Below are positions 7,390 through 14,173 of a DNA stretch of 27,511 nt, one piece after another (within the stretch, counting starts at the first letter, position 1; the number at the start of each line of letters is the position of its first letter). The DNA is from DAOTTI01 sp034437795. Lineage in GTDB: Bacteria; Chloroflexota; UBA11872; UBA12225. The stretch spans positions 1 through 27,511 of the forward strand of contig DAOTTI010000138.1 of NCBI GenBank assembly GCA_034437795.1, given 5' to 3'. A model generated the notes under the pieces. It saw only the letters and a list, made by a program, of their open reading frames with translations, did not search any database and was not told the DNA's origin. The position numbers and the translations under genes were made by a program.

Positions 7390-8283
7390 CTAGCGTTTCC
7401 CACTGGCGCGCCTCCCTTCCCTGGAGCCTCGCTGCCCGGAGCGCCCGCCGGTGGCGCGGTGCCCGCCCCGGGCCGTCTCGCGTGAGGCGCGGGCGCTGCC
7501 ATTACGGGCCGGTTCGGCCCCAGCGCCGGCGCTCGGGCCGCGACCGTCGGCCCCGCCAGCCGCATCCCCGCCGGGTGGGACACGGCTCGGTAGCAGCGAG
7601 CCCCATCCGGTGATGAAGTACTGTTGCACGATGCCAAACACGTTCTGGGTCACCCAGTAGAGGGCCAGCCCCGACGAGAACGAGAGGCCGAACCAGAGCA
7701 TCATCAGCGGGAAGAACTGCATCATCTGGTTCTGCATGCGCTGCTGCGGGTCGTCCGTAGGCGGCGTCATCATCTTCTGCTGTACCCACTGCGTGGCCGC
7801 GGCCAGCACCGGCAGGATCCCCGGCAGCGGGAAGTTCAGGCCTGGGATCGTGATCACGTCCGGCTGATGGAGGCTCGCCAGCCAGCCCCACGGGCGCTGG
7901 AAGGCCTCGTCGTGGGCGCCCAGGTTCATCAGGGCGGCGTAGAGGGCGAAGAGCACCGGCATCTGGAGCAGCAGGGGTAGGCAGCTGGCGGCCGGGTTGA
8001 CCCCGTGCTGCTTGTACAGCGCCATGGTCTCAATGCTCAGCTTCTCGCGGTCGCCGCCGTATTTCTTTTGCAGCGCCTTCAGCTCCGGCTGGAGCCGTTG
8101 CAGCGCCTTCTGGGAGCGGATCTGCTGCAGCGTGAGCGGCAGCAGCACAATGCGGATCAGAATGGTGAAGATGATGATGGCGAAGCCGGCCCCCAGGCCG
8201 AGATCGGTCGCCAGAAACTGCAGCCCCCGCTCCAGCGGGTGCACGAGCAGGAGGTTCCAGTAGTAGGTACGCGGGTCGTCCAA
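7390..8283 (-). CDS. yidC: YidC/Oxa1-type membrane protein insertase
   Basis: Polytopic insertase of 297 residues that places proteins into the cytoplasmic membrane with or without SecYEG. The start is TTG 8283, preceded by GAGGAAGAG. The first membrane segment (GFAIIIFTILIRIVLLPL) carries the conserved Arg of the hydrophilic groove. It is followed by the amphipathic coiled region QQIRSQKALQRLQPELKALQKKY, then NPAASCLPLLLQMPVLFALYAAL and the last helices ending in FSSGLALYWVTQNVFGIVQQ. No large periplasmic domain and no lipobox are present, unlike Gram-negative YidC and Gram-positive SpoIIIJ lipoproteins. The C-terminal 65 residues are a Gly/Ala/Arg-rich basic tail, as used elsewhere for ribosome contact. 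It sits between yidD and jag in the standard cluster. Confidence 0.96.
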   Translation of the reverse strand: MDDPRTYYWNLLLVHPLERGLQFLATDLGLGAGFAIIIFTILIRIVLLPLTLQQIRSQKALQRLQPELKALQKKYGGDREKLSIETMALYKQHGVNPAASCLPLLLQMPVLFALYAALMNLGAHDEAFQRPWGWLASLHQPDVITIPGLNFPLPGILPVLAAATQWVQQKMMTPPTDDPQQRMQNQMMQFFPLMMLWFGLSFSSGLALYWVTQNVFGIVQQYFITGWGSLLPSRVPPGGDAAGGADGRGPSAGAGAEPARNGSARASRETARGGHRATGGRSGQRGSREGRRASGKR

Positions 8284-8384
8284 GCGGTTCTCTTCCTCAC
8301 ACGGGACGCGAACTCAGTGGTCCCTTGAAAACAAAGCATCCCGGTGGCCACGGGCCGGTGTGCCTACTCAAGCCTCTGGTTCGA

Positions 8385-8642
8385 TCAAGGCACAGGGTCG
8401 TAGCCGCCGGGATGAAACGGGTGGCAGCGGCAGACGCGGCGCAGGGCCAACCACCCGCCGCGGAGTATACCATGGCGCTTGATCGCCTCGAAGGAATAGC
8501 GCGAACAGGTGGGGTAGAAGCGGCACGTGCCGGGCGGGACCAGCCGGCTGGCCGTCTGCTGATAGAGCCAGATGGCCAGCAGGGCGGCGCGGGCCAGCAC
8601 ATAGTCCGGCCACGATAACCAGTTGCAGGCTCGACGCAGCAT
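8385..8642 (-). CDS. yidD: YidD membrane protein insertion efficiency factor
   Basis: Small protein of 85 residues that assists YidC-dependent insertion at the inner face of the membrane. The family core is intact: RLVPPGTCRFYPTCSRYSF with its two Cys, EAIKRHG, and RVCRCHPFHPGGYDPVP at the C-terminus. An N-terminal amphipathic/hydrophobic stretch (DYVLARAALLAIWLYQ) fits membrane association. ATG 8642 starts 10 nt after the rnpA stop codon; an in-frame upstream extension overlaps rnpA and is ignored. A spacer of about 100 nt separates it from yidC. Confidence 0.95.
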   Translation of the reverse strand: MLRRACNWLSWPDYVLARAALLAIWLYQQTASRLVPPGTCRFYPTCSRYSFEAIKRHGILRGGWLALRRVCRCHPFHPGGYDPVP

Positions 8643-8652
8643 GGCACGACGC

Positions 8653-9084
8653 TTATTCCGCGGGGGCGCGGCTCGTCTGGCTCTCCGTAGCCCCGAGCCG
8701 CGTCCCCGGTTCCCGCTCCTCAATTACACCATGTCCGCCACGCGGGGCGCCCGTGGTGAGCCCTGCCCGCGCCAGGAGCTGAGTGGCCGATGACGCCAGC
8801 TCCTGATAGCCGGCTGACGCAGCCGGCGGGCGGGCGACCAGCACCAGGTCCCAGCCCGGTTCGACGGCGGCGAGGGCACGGCGCATGATCTCCCGCAGCC
8901 GGCGGCGCACGCGGGTGCGGACCACGGCCGTCCCCAGACGGCCTGATACCAGAAACCCGCACCGCGTGCGCGGGAGGTCGTTTCGCGCGGCGACAAGCAC
9001 CAGCAAGCGATCGGCCCACGATCGGCCCTGCCGGCGGGCCCGCTCGAAGTCGGCGCGGTGGCGCAGACGGTGCTCCGGATACAT
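8653..9084 (-). CDS. rnpA: Ribonuclease P protein component
   Basis: Basic protein subunit of RNase P, 143 residues, which helps the catalytic RNA bind pre-tRNA leaders. The N-terminus MYPEHRLRHRADFERARRQGRS and the strand GFLVSGRLGTAVVR are typical. The diagnostic RNR motif is altered: the helix reads VVRTRVRRRLREIMRR, so residue 57 is Thr instead of Asn. The C-terminal 30 residues (after LARAGL) extend past the usual end and look unstructured. ATG 9084 was chosen because it yields the canonical start; GGGGGTGAG lies directly before it, closer than usual. It lies between rpmH (274 nt upstream) and yidD (10 nt downstream). The RNase P RNA gene was not seen in this window. Confidence 0.93.
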   Translation of the reverse strand: MYPEHRLRHRADFERARRQGRSWADRLLVLVAARNDLPRTRCGFLVSGRLGTAVVRTRVRRRLREIMRRALAAVEPGWDLVLVARPPAASAGYQELASSATQLLARAGLTTGAPRGGHGVIEEREPGTRLGATESQTSRAPAE

Positions 9085-9103
9085 CTCACCCCCTGTTCTC
9101 GCC

Positions 9104-9135
9104 GACGCGCAGACGCGGAGACACGGGGACGCGGA
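9104..9135. repeat. 8-bp tandem repeat GACGCGGA x4
   Basis: Four units of 8 bp (GACGCGCA, GACGCGGA, GACACGGG, GACGCGGA) in the rpmH-rnpA spacer, 20 nt upstream of the rnpA start. The rest of the 274-nt spacer shows no gene. Confidence 0.7.
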
Positions 9136-9358
9136 GAGAGCCCTCATCCTCTTCGGCCGCGCCGCACCGGGAGAGATAAGGGACGTCACCTCTTTCGGTC
9201 GGCGCCGTGCCGCACCTGAGGCACCTGAAGGGGCGGGGACGTGACCCCCTGGCTCCCTCGCCCCCAGGCGCCCGCACGCTGCAGGGGGAAAGAGGGCCAC
9301 GGTGGGCGAGACGCAGCAGGTGTACCGGATGCGCCGGCAGACGCCAGGCAAGCCGCCG

Positions 9359-9493
9359 CTAGACGGTAAGGCGCTTGCGGCCCTTGGCTCGGCGGGCCTT
9401 GAGGACGCGCCGCCCGCTCTTGGTGTGCATCCGCTGCAAGAAGCCGTGTACGCGCTTGCGCCGGCGCACTTTGGGCTGGTAGGTCCGCTTCAT
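9359..9493 (-). CDS. rpmH: 50S ribosomal protein L34
   Basis: Ribosomal protein L34, 44 residues, the smallest conserved protein of the large subunit. The sequence MKRTYQPKVRRRKRVHG followed by FLQRMHTKSGRRVLKARRAKGRKRL matches the family end to end and is extremely Arg/Lys rich. ATG 9493 is the only sensible start. It heads the rpmH-rnpA-yidD-yidC-jag cluster and has its own upstream region with an extended -10-like site at 9532-9540. Unlike in many bacteria, dnaA does not lie upstream; a TPR-protein gene on the same strand ends 118 nt before it. Confidence 0.98.
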   Translation of the reverse strand: MKRTYQPKVRRRKRVHGFLQRMHTKSGRRVLKARRAKGRKRLTV

Positions 9494-9531
9494 GGTCGTT
9501 GGGGAGGCTTAGCTCACGTTACAGAGGTCTA

Positions 9532-9540
9532 AGTGTACCA
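9532..9540 (-). promoter_or_regulatory. Possible extended -10 promoter of rpmH
   Basis: TGGTACACT on the minus strand reads as TGN plus a TACACT -10 box. It would start transcription near 9525, giving a leader of about 32 nt before the rpmH ATG. No good -35 hexamer is visible 17 nt upstream. Confidence 0.4.
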
Positions 9541-9610
9541 GAGCGCCTCCACCTTGGAGGGGGCGCGTGGCTGCGGCGGCGCCTCCCCCGGCGGAGGCAG
9601 GAACGGACCC

Positions 9611-10816
9611 TCAGCTACTCTTCCCGCTCGGCGCAACGGCGGCGCCGGCCAGTTCCACCGTCAGGCGGGAGTGAACGGCGTACCAGGCGAGCTGGGCGTC
9701 GGTGGTTCCGTCCGGGGGCGTGCGCGTCAGGATCTCGGCCAGTTCCGCCCCATAGGCCTCAGCGTGCTCGGGGGCCGACGCCTCCCCCCGGTTCCAGGGG
9801 AACTCCAGCCGCACCGGGACGGAGACGACCTGGACGAGCGGGCGGTACTCCCAGATCTCGTGTCGTAGCCCGACGGCGTAGTAGAGGACACGGCGGCAAC
9901 GGCCCTGCAGGGCAGCCACTCGTTCGGCGAGGGCGCCGGGCTCGGTGCCGGTGGCTGTCACCCCCAGCGCCAGCGCTCCCCACGGGACCATCTCCAGCGC
10001 CAGGGCCGGGCGCGCTCCGAGCGCCGCGGCCAGGGCCACGGCCAGCGGCTGGCTCTCGGCGTCGAGCGCAGCCACGGCATCGAACTGCCAGCGGCAGCGC
10101 CGTGCCAGGTCGACGAAGCGGGCCAGGGTCTGCGCCAGCTCCGCCAGCGACTCGAAGCCGAGACCCGGGTAGAGGGGAATGGCGATCCCGTCGTCGGAGG
10201 GCAGGCCAAGAGCGACGGCCGCGGCGTAGCCGTAGACGGCGATCTTCGGCGCTATGCGCCCATCGGGCGCGAACGGGGCGGCGAACTCGGCAAATCGCTC
10301 CAGGCCCTGGAGCGCCGCCGTGGCGTAGCGATGGTCGGGGGCGTATTCGAGCGCTCGCCGGAAGTGGATCGCCGCCGCCGCGTAGTCCTGGCGCCGCAGG
10401 GCGATGTCGCCCAGGCGGCAGAAGATCGGCGCGGCGCGCTCGCCCAGGGACGCCACGTCGCCGGCGATGATCCGCGCCAGGTTGGCACGCGCCTCATCCA
10501 GCTGGCCGCGGGCGGCGAACAGCTGAGCCTGGTTGTAGAGCGCGACCGTGTCGTTGGGACGAAGCTGGAGCGCCAGGCGGTAGCACTCCTCCGCCTCCGG
10601 TTCCAGCCCGTGCAGCTGGCAGAGTCGGCCCCGCGCCAGCAGGTAGAGGGGATTGGTGATGTCCAGGGCGGAGGCCTTCCGGTAGGCGGCGAGGGCACCT
10701 TCCCACTCTCCCTGCTGCTCGTACTGGACACCCCGCTGATAGTGCTGGTCGGCCAGCACCTTGACGAAGAAGCGTCCCGGGTCGGCGAGGTGAGAGCCGG
10801 TCATCGCACGGTCCAT
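9611..10816 (-). CDS. Tetratricopeptide-repeat protein of unknown function
   Basis: Predicted soluble protein of about 401 residues. The N-terminal half contains about four TPR units: YQRGVQYEQQGEWEGALAAY, LYLLARGRLCQLHGLEPEAEECY, ALYNQAQLFAARGQLDEARANL, and FCRLGDIALRRQDYAAAAIHFRRALEYAPDH. These should form a protein-binding superhelix. The C-terminal 220 residues (from about APFAPDGRIAPKIAVYGYAAA) are an alanine-rich alpha/beta region I do not recognise. ATG 10816 and ATG 10804 are both possible and neither has a strong ribosome-binding site; no signal peptide follows either. It is divergent from the DegV gene with an 79-nt spacer, and upstream of rpmH on the same strand. No function can be given beyond a scaffold role. 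Confidence 0.82.
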   Translation of the reverse strand: MDRAMTGSHLADPGRFFVKVLADQHYQRGVQYEQQGEWEGALAAYRKASALDITNPLYLLARGRLCQLHGLEPEAEECYRLALQLRPNDTVALYNQAQLFAARGQLDEARANLARIIAGDVASLGERAAPIFCRLGDIALRRQDYAAAAIHFRRALEYAPDHRYATAALQGLERFAEFAAPFAPDGRIAPKIAVYGYAAAVALGLPSDDGIAIPLYPGLGFESLAELAQTLARFVDLARRCRWQFDAVAALDAESQPLAVALAAALGARPALALEMVPWGALALGVTATGTEPGALAERVAALQGRCRRVLYYAVGLRHEIWEYRPLVQVVSVPVRLEFPWNRGEASAPEHAEAYGAELAEILTRTPPDGTTDAQLAWYAVHSRLTVELAGAAVAPSGKSS

Positions 10817-10862
10817 GCACTGTCCGCAGGCGGCGCCACGCCCGGTGCGCCGAAGATGAGTG

Positions 10863-10868
10863 TACACT
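10863..10868 (+). promoter_or_regulatory. Possible -10 box of the degV gene
   Basis: TACACT, the same hexamer as proposed for rpmH, lies 33 nt before GTG 10896. Initiation near 10875 would leave the GGGAGGTG ribosome-binding site (10880-10887) on the mRNA, which supports GTG 10896 over the upstream in-frame GTG 10860. Confidence 0.35.
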
Positions 10869-10895
10869 GGCTGCGAATGGGAGGTGCAGACGGCC

Positions 10896-11810
10896 GTGAA
10901 CGCGCGCGAAGCACTGCTCGAAGGACCCACGGAAGCGGTGACGGCGCGACCGCCTGAGCGCGTCAGTGTCGTGACCGACAGTCTGTCGTGGATCCCGCCC
11001 GACCTGGCCAGGGAGCTGGACATCCGCATCGTGCCCCTGCACGTCGCCTTCGGAGATGAGCAGTACACCGAGACGATCGACATTACTCCCCAGGAGTTCT
11101 ATCGGCGCCTGAAGGAGTCGAAGGTGCTCCCCAAGACGTCGCAGCCTTCGCCGGGCGAGTTCCTGGACGTGTATCGCGAGGTGGCCAAGCACGCCGACGC
11201 CATCCTCTCCGTGCACGCGTCGTCGCGCTTGAGCGGGACCTACCACTCGGCGGAGACGGCCGCGGGGCTGCTGCGCCAGGAGCGCCCAGACGTGCGGATT
11301 GAATGCCTGGACACGCTGCAGATCGCCATGGCGGAGGGCATCGTGGCCGTCCGCGCCGCCGAAGCGGCCGCGCGGGGCGTCCCGTTTGACCGCATCGTGG
11401 CCGACGCCCGTGCCCTGCTGCCGAAGCCGCAGGTGCTGGTGGTGGTCGAGACGTTGGAGTACCTCTACCGCGGAGGGCGTATCGGGCGCGCGCGGGCCCT
11501 GCTCGGCGGCCTGCTGCGCATCCGGCCGATCCTGACTGTGGCCGATGGCGAGGTCACGCCGAAGGATCGGGCGCGCACCCGCAGCCAGGCCATGGCGCGC
11601 GTCGTGGACCTGATGGCAGAGTACGCGCAGGGGCGGCCTTTCGGCCACGTCGGCGTCTTCCACGCCGAGGCCCCCGACGTGGCCGAGGAGCTCACGGCCA
11701 TGATCCGCTCCAGGTTCACGGTCAACCGGCTCGTCGCCTCCGAGCTGGGGCCGGTGATCGGGACGCACGTCGGCCCCGGGGCATTCGGGACGACGTATCA
11801 CTGCGATTAG
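10896..11810 (+). CDS. DegV/FakB family fatty-acid-binding protein
   Basis: EDD-fold protein of 304 residues that binds a single fatty acid in a buried tunnel. In Firmicutes (FakB) the bound acid is phosphorylated by FakA and passed to phospholipid synthesis. Diagnostic stretches are VSVVTDSLSWIPPDL at the N-terminus, LPKTSQPSPGEF, the carboxylate-binding SSRLSGTYHSAETA, and VVVETLEYLYRGGRIGRA. GTG 10896 with GGGAGGTG 8-9 nt upstream is the preferred start; the first 25 residues precede the fold. It ends 8 nt before the end of the convergent MFS gene. No fakA is in the window. plsX lies 4.5 kb away, consistent with, but not proof of, a shared acyl-phosphate pathway. Confidence 0.92.
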   Translation: MNAREALLEGPTEAVTARPPERVSVVTDSLSWIPPDLARELDIRIVPLHVAFGDEQYTETIDITPQEFYRRLKESKVLPKTSQPSPGEFLDVYREVAKHADAILSVHASSRLSGTYHSAETAAGLLRQERPDVRIECLDTLQIAMAEGIVAVRAAEAAARGVPFDRIVADARALLPKPQVLVVVETLEYLYRGGRIGRARALLGGLLRIRPILTVADGEVTPKDRARTRSQAMARVVDLMAEYAQGRPFGHVGVFHAEAPDVAEELTAMIRSRFTVNRLVASELGPVIGTHVGPGAFGTTYHCD

Positions 11811-11817
11811 GTGGTGG

Positions 11818-13110
11818 TCAAATGGCGAGCGGATCGCCATTTGATCGTTCCTGCGCGGCTGAGGGCACGGCGCGGGCGACCAGCAGGCAGGCGGCAGCCA
11901 GCAGGACGGCCGTGACCAGAAAGACGGCCCGGATGCCGAAGGCGGCGGCCACGCCGGCGCCGACCAGTGGGCCGGCGGCGCTCCCGAGCGAGGAGGCGCT
12001 GGCCGCGATGCCAAAGGCGACGCCACGGCGGTCCGGCGGGGTGGCCAGGCCGATGATGGCCTGTGTGCTGGGGATCAGGGCGCCGGTGAACAGGCCCAGC
12101 CCAAGACGGAGCGCGAGCAGCTGGCCGGCGGTGGTGACCAGGGCTTGAGGGGCGTACAGCAGAGCCGAGCCGGCGGCGGCAATGAGCAGGACGCGCCGGT
12201 GCCCGACGGCATCGGCCAGCCGGCCGGCCCCCACCGCGCCGACGGCGCCGCACAGGCCACCCAGGCCGAGCACCAGGCCGGCCATAGAGCCGACGCGCTG
12301 CGGATCACCATGTAGCTCCTTGATGAACAGGGGGAGGACTGGAGAGATGACCGTGGCGGCAAACTGGAGCAGAAAGAGCAGGACCACCATGGCCAGGACG
12401 GCCCGTTTCGTCGCCGCCCAGCGCAGGCCCTGGACCATGCCCACCCGCGCCGTAGCGCGCGCCGTCCTGGGGACCTCCGGCACGGCGGCGAAGATGATGG
12501 CCCCCGAGAGCAGCATGAGTGCGCCGGTGAGCCCAAAGCCGGCGCGGTAGCCGTAGCGATCGGCGACAAACCCGCCCAGGAGCGGACCGGCCGCCGCCCC
12601 GCTGAAGGTCGCCATCTGGAGCAGGCCGACGCTCGATCCGAGCCGGTCACGGGGGACAATGGCCGAGGCCAGCACGGTCAGGGCCGCCTGCACGCCGGTA
12701 ATCCCGCCCTGCAGGACGCGCAGCGCAAACAGCTCGTAGACGTTCCGCACCAGGCCCATGGCGCCGATCACCAGGGCCCCGCCAAAGAGGGCGCGCCCGA
12801 CCATCAGCCTGGGGCCGCGGCGGTCGGCCACGGAGCCCCACACCGGCCCCAGGGTGGCCATCACGACCGAGAACGCCGCCGACGAGGCCCCCGCCCACAG
12901 GCCTGCGCGGCGCGCATCGGCCACGCCCAGCGCCTGGATGTACAGGGGCAGAAACGGCAGGGCAAAGCTGAAGGCCAGGGCCGACATGACCTGCGCCACG
13001 CACAGCGCCGCTAGCTGGCGGCGCCAGCCCAGGGCAACATCGCGCGTAGCGCGTTCATAGCAGCGACGGGGCAGAAGAGTGCTCCCCCCATACGATTCTT
13101 CCCGTTTCAC
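11818..13110 (-). CDS. MFS transporter, probable drug or metabolite efflux
   Basis: Major facilitator superfamily protein of 430 residues with 12 predicted membrane helices. Motif A is visible after helix 2 (GSVADRRGPRLMVGRALFGG), and its echo in the second half is GRLADAVGHRRVLLIAAAGSALLY. The Pro/Gly-rich helix GLGLFTGALIPSTQAIIGLATPPDRRGVAFGIAAS is typical of 12-TM H+ antiporters. GTG 13110 is the earliest start and gives about 30 hydrophilic residues before helix 1; no strong ribosome-binding site is visible. It shares a 33-nt divergent promoter region with the next membrane protein. The substrate cannot be inferred. Confidence 0.88.
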   Translation of the reverse strand: MKREESYGGSTLLPRRCYERATRDVALGWRRQLAALCVAQVMSALAFSFALPFLPLYIQALGVADARRAGLWAGASSAAFSVVMATLGPVWGSVADRRGPRLMVGRALFGGALVIGAMGLVRNVYELFALRVLQGGITGVQAALTVLASAIVPRDRLGSSVGLLQMATFSGAAAGPLLGGFVADRYGYRAGFGLTGALMLLSGAIIFAAVPEVPRTARATARVGMVQGLRWAATKRAVLAMVVLLFLLQFAATVISPVLPLFIKELHGDPQRVGSMAGLVLGLGGLCGAVGAVGAGRLADAVGHRRVLLIAAAGSALLYAPQALVTTAGQLLALRLGLGLFTGALIPSTQAIIGLATPPDRRGVAFGIAASASSLGSAAGPLVGAGVAAAFGIRAVFLVTAVLLAAACLLVARAVPSAAQERSNGDPLAI

Positions 13111-13128
13111 GGCTACTTTCGTTGATTA

Positions 13129-13137
13129 TGCTAGAAT
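13129..13137 (+). promoter_or_regulatory. Extended -10 promoter, probable leaderless transcript
   Basis: TGCTAGAAT (TGN plus TAGAAT) ends 6 nt before the GTG at 13144. Standard spacing puts the transcription start at or next to the first base of that start codon, so the mRNA would have no leader. The divergent MFS gene would use overlapping DNA, with CATAAT on the other strand as a candidate. Confidence 0.5.
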
Positions 13138-13143
13138 TACGGT

Positions 13144-14082
13144 GTGAACCGGTCTCTCGGACGTGACGGTGTCGCGCGTCCGCCCGGCGTGATCGAGACG
13201 TTCTCGGCCGGGTATGAGACGGTGAACCGGCGCCTGTGGCTGCTGCTCTTCCCGATCGGTCTCGACCTGCTGCTCTGGCTCGGTCCCAGGCTGTCCGTGG
13301 TCCCGCTGGCAGGATACCTGCCGTGGCACAGTCTGGAAGCGGATCAGGCGGCGCTGGCGACGGAGGTGCTGGCGCAGGTCAATCTGGCCGTGCTGCTGGC
13401 GCTGTATGTCCCCACGCTCTTCGGACGGCTGACGCCGGTGCCGGCGACCCCAGATGTGAGCCACCTGTGGAGCCGACCGGTGGTCGCGCTCCCTCCAGGA
13501 GGGGTAGTCGTTGCGCTGTGCGTGCTGCTGCCCCTAAGCCTGCTCATCGCCGCCCTGTACCTGGGCTTGATTGGGGAGCTGGTACAGCCGGCGCCGCGCG
13601 CTGGCGGGCGCCTGCGAGCGGCGGCCCGCAACTGGTGGCGCCTCATCGTGCTCCACGCCGCGGCGGCGGCGCTCTTCCTGGGCATCGGGGCGCCAGCCGG
13701 GCTGGCCATCTGGGGGGCGTCGCACTTGAGCGTGGAGGCGGGGGCCTTCCTGCTGCTCCTGACGCAGCTGGCGCTCGTCTGGCTGGTCTTCTATCTGTTC
13801 TTTGCCTTGGCGGCGGTGATCCTCAGCGACGCCGGCCCGCTCCGCGCCGCGCTGACGAGCGTGGAGGTGGTGCGCGCGAACTTCTGGCCGGCAGTGGCCT
13901 TCATTGGCCTGTCGCTCGTCATCGATACAGGGCTGCCGATCGTGTGGCGGGCGCTGGCCGGCCAGCTGTGGGGGCTGATGGCGGGCATGGTCGGCAATGC
14001 CTACGTGGGGACCGGCCTGGCCGCGGCGAGCATGCTCTTCTACCGCGACCGGCAGCGTCTGCTGGCGACGGCAGGCGCGTGA
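13144..14082 (+). CDS. Polytopic membrane protein of unknown function
   Basis: 312-residue protein with about six or seven membrane segments, roughly at 31-48, 74-95, 117-142, 167-190, 198-228, 247-265 and 270-292. The N-terminus VIETFSAGYETVNRRLWLLLFPIGLDLLLWLGP and the middle FYLFFALAAVILSDAGPLRAALTSVEVVRANFWPA resemble large families of uncharacterised integral membrane proteins in which an amphipathic SVEVVRANFW-type helix sits between membrane segments. No catalytic motif is visible. GTG 13144 is immediately downstream of an extended -10 site and lacks a ribosome-binding site. A second in-frame GTG at 13189 is less likely. It precedes gyrB on the same strand with a 91-nt spacer. Function unknown. 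Confidence 0.8.
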   Translation: MNRSLGRDGVARPPGVIETFSAGYETVNRRLWLLLFPIGLDLLLWLGPRLSVVPLAGYLPWHSLEADQAALATEVLAQVNLAVLLALYVPTLFGRLTPVPATPDVSHLWSRPVVALPPGGVVVALCVLLPLSLLIAALYLGLIGELVQPAPRAGGRLRAAARNWWRLIVLHAAAAALFLGIGAPAGLAIWGASHLSVEAGAFLLLLTQLALVWLVFYLFFALAAVILSDAGPLRAALTSVEVVRANFWPAVAFIGLSLVIDTGLPIVWRALAGQLWGLMAGMVGNAYVGTGLAAASMLFYRDRQRLLATAGA

Positions 14083-14173
14083 CGCGGGCGCACGATGCGC
14101 ATGATGCGGACGATGGAACAACAGCAGCAAACGAAGCAACAGACGTACGTTCGGACACGAGAGGGGTGAATCC

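Noticed and set aside
8366..8390. GGTTCGATC resembling a tRNA T-loop
   Set aside because: No matching 5-bp T stem, no acceptor or anticodon arms.
9494..9610. Possible oriC next to rpmH
   Set aside because: No TTATCCACA-like boxes or AT-rich unwinding region found; dnaA absent.
10494..12026. Long minus-strand frame across the TPR and degV genes
   Set aside because: Overlaps two recognisable genes and has no domain of its own.
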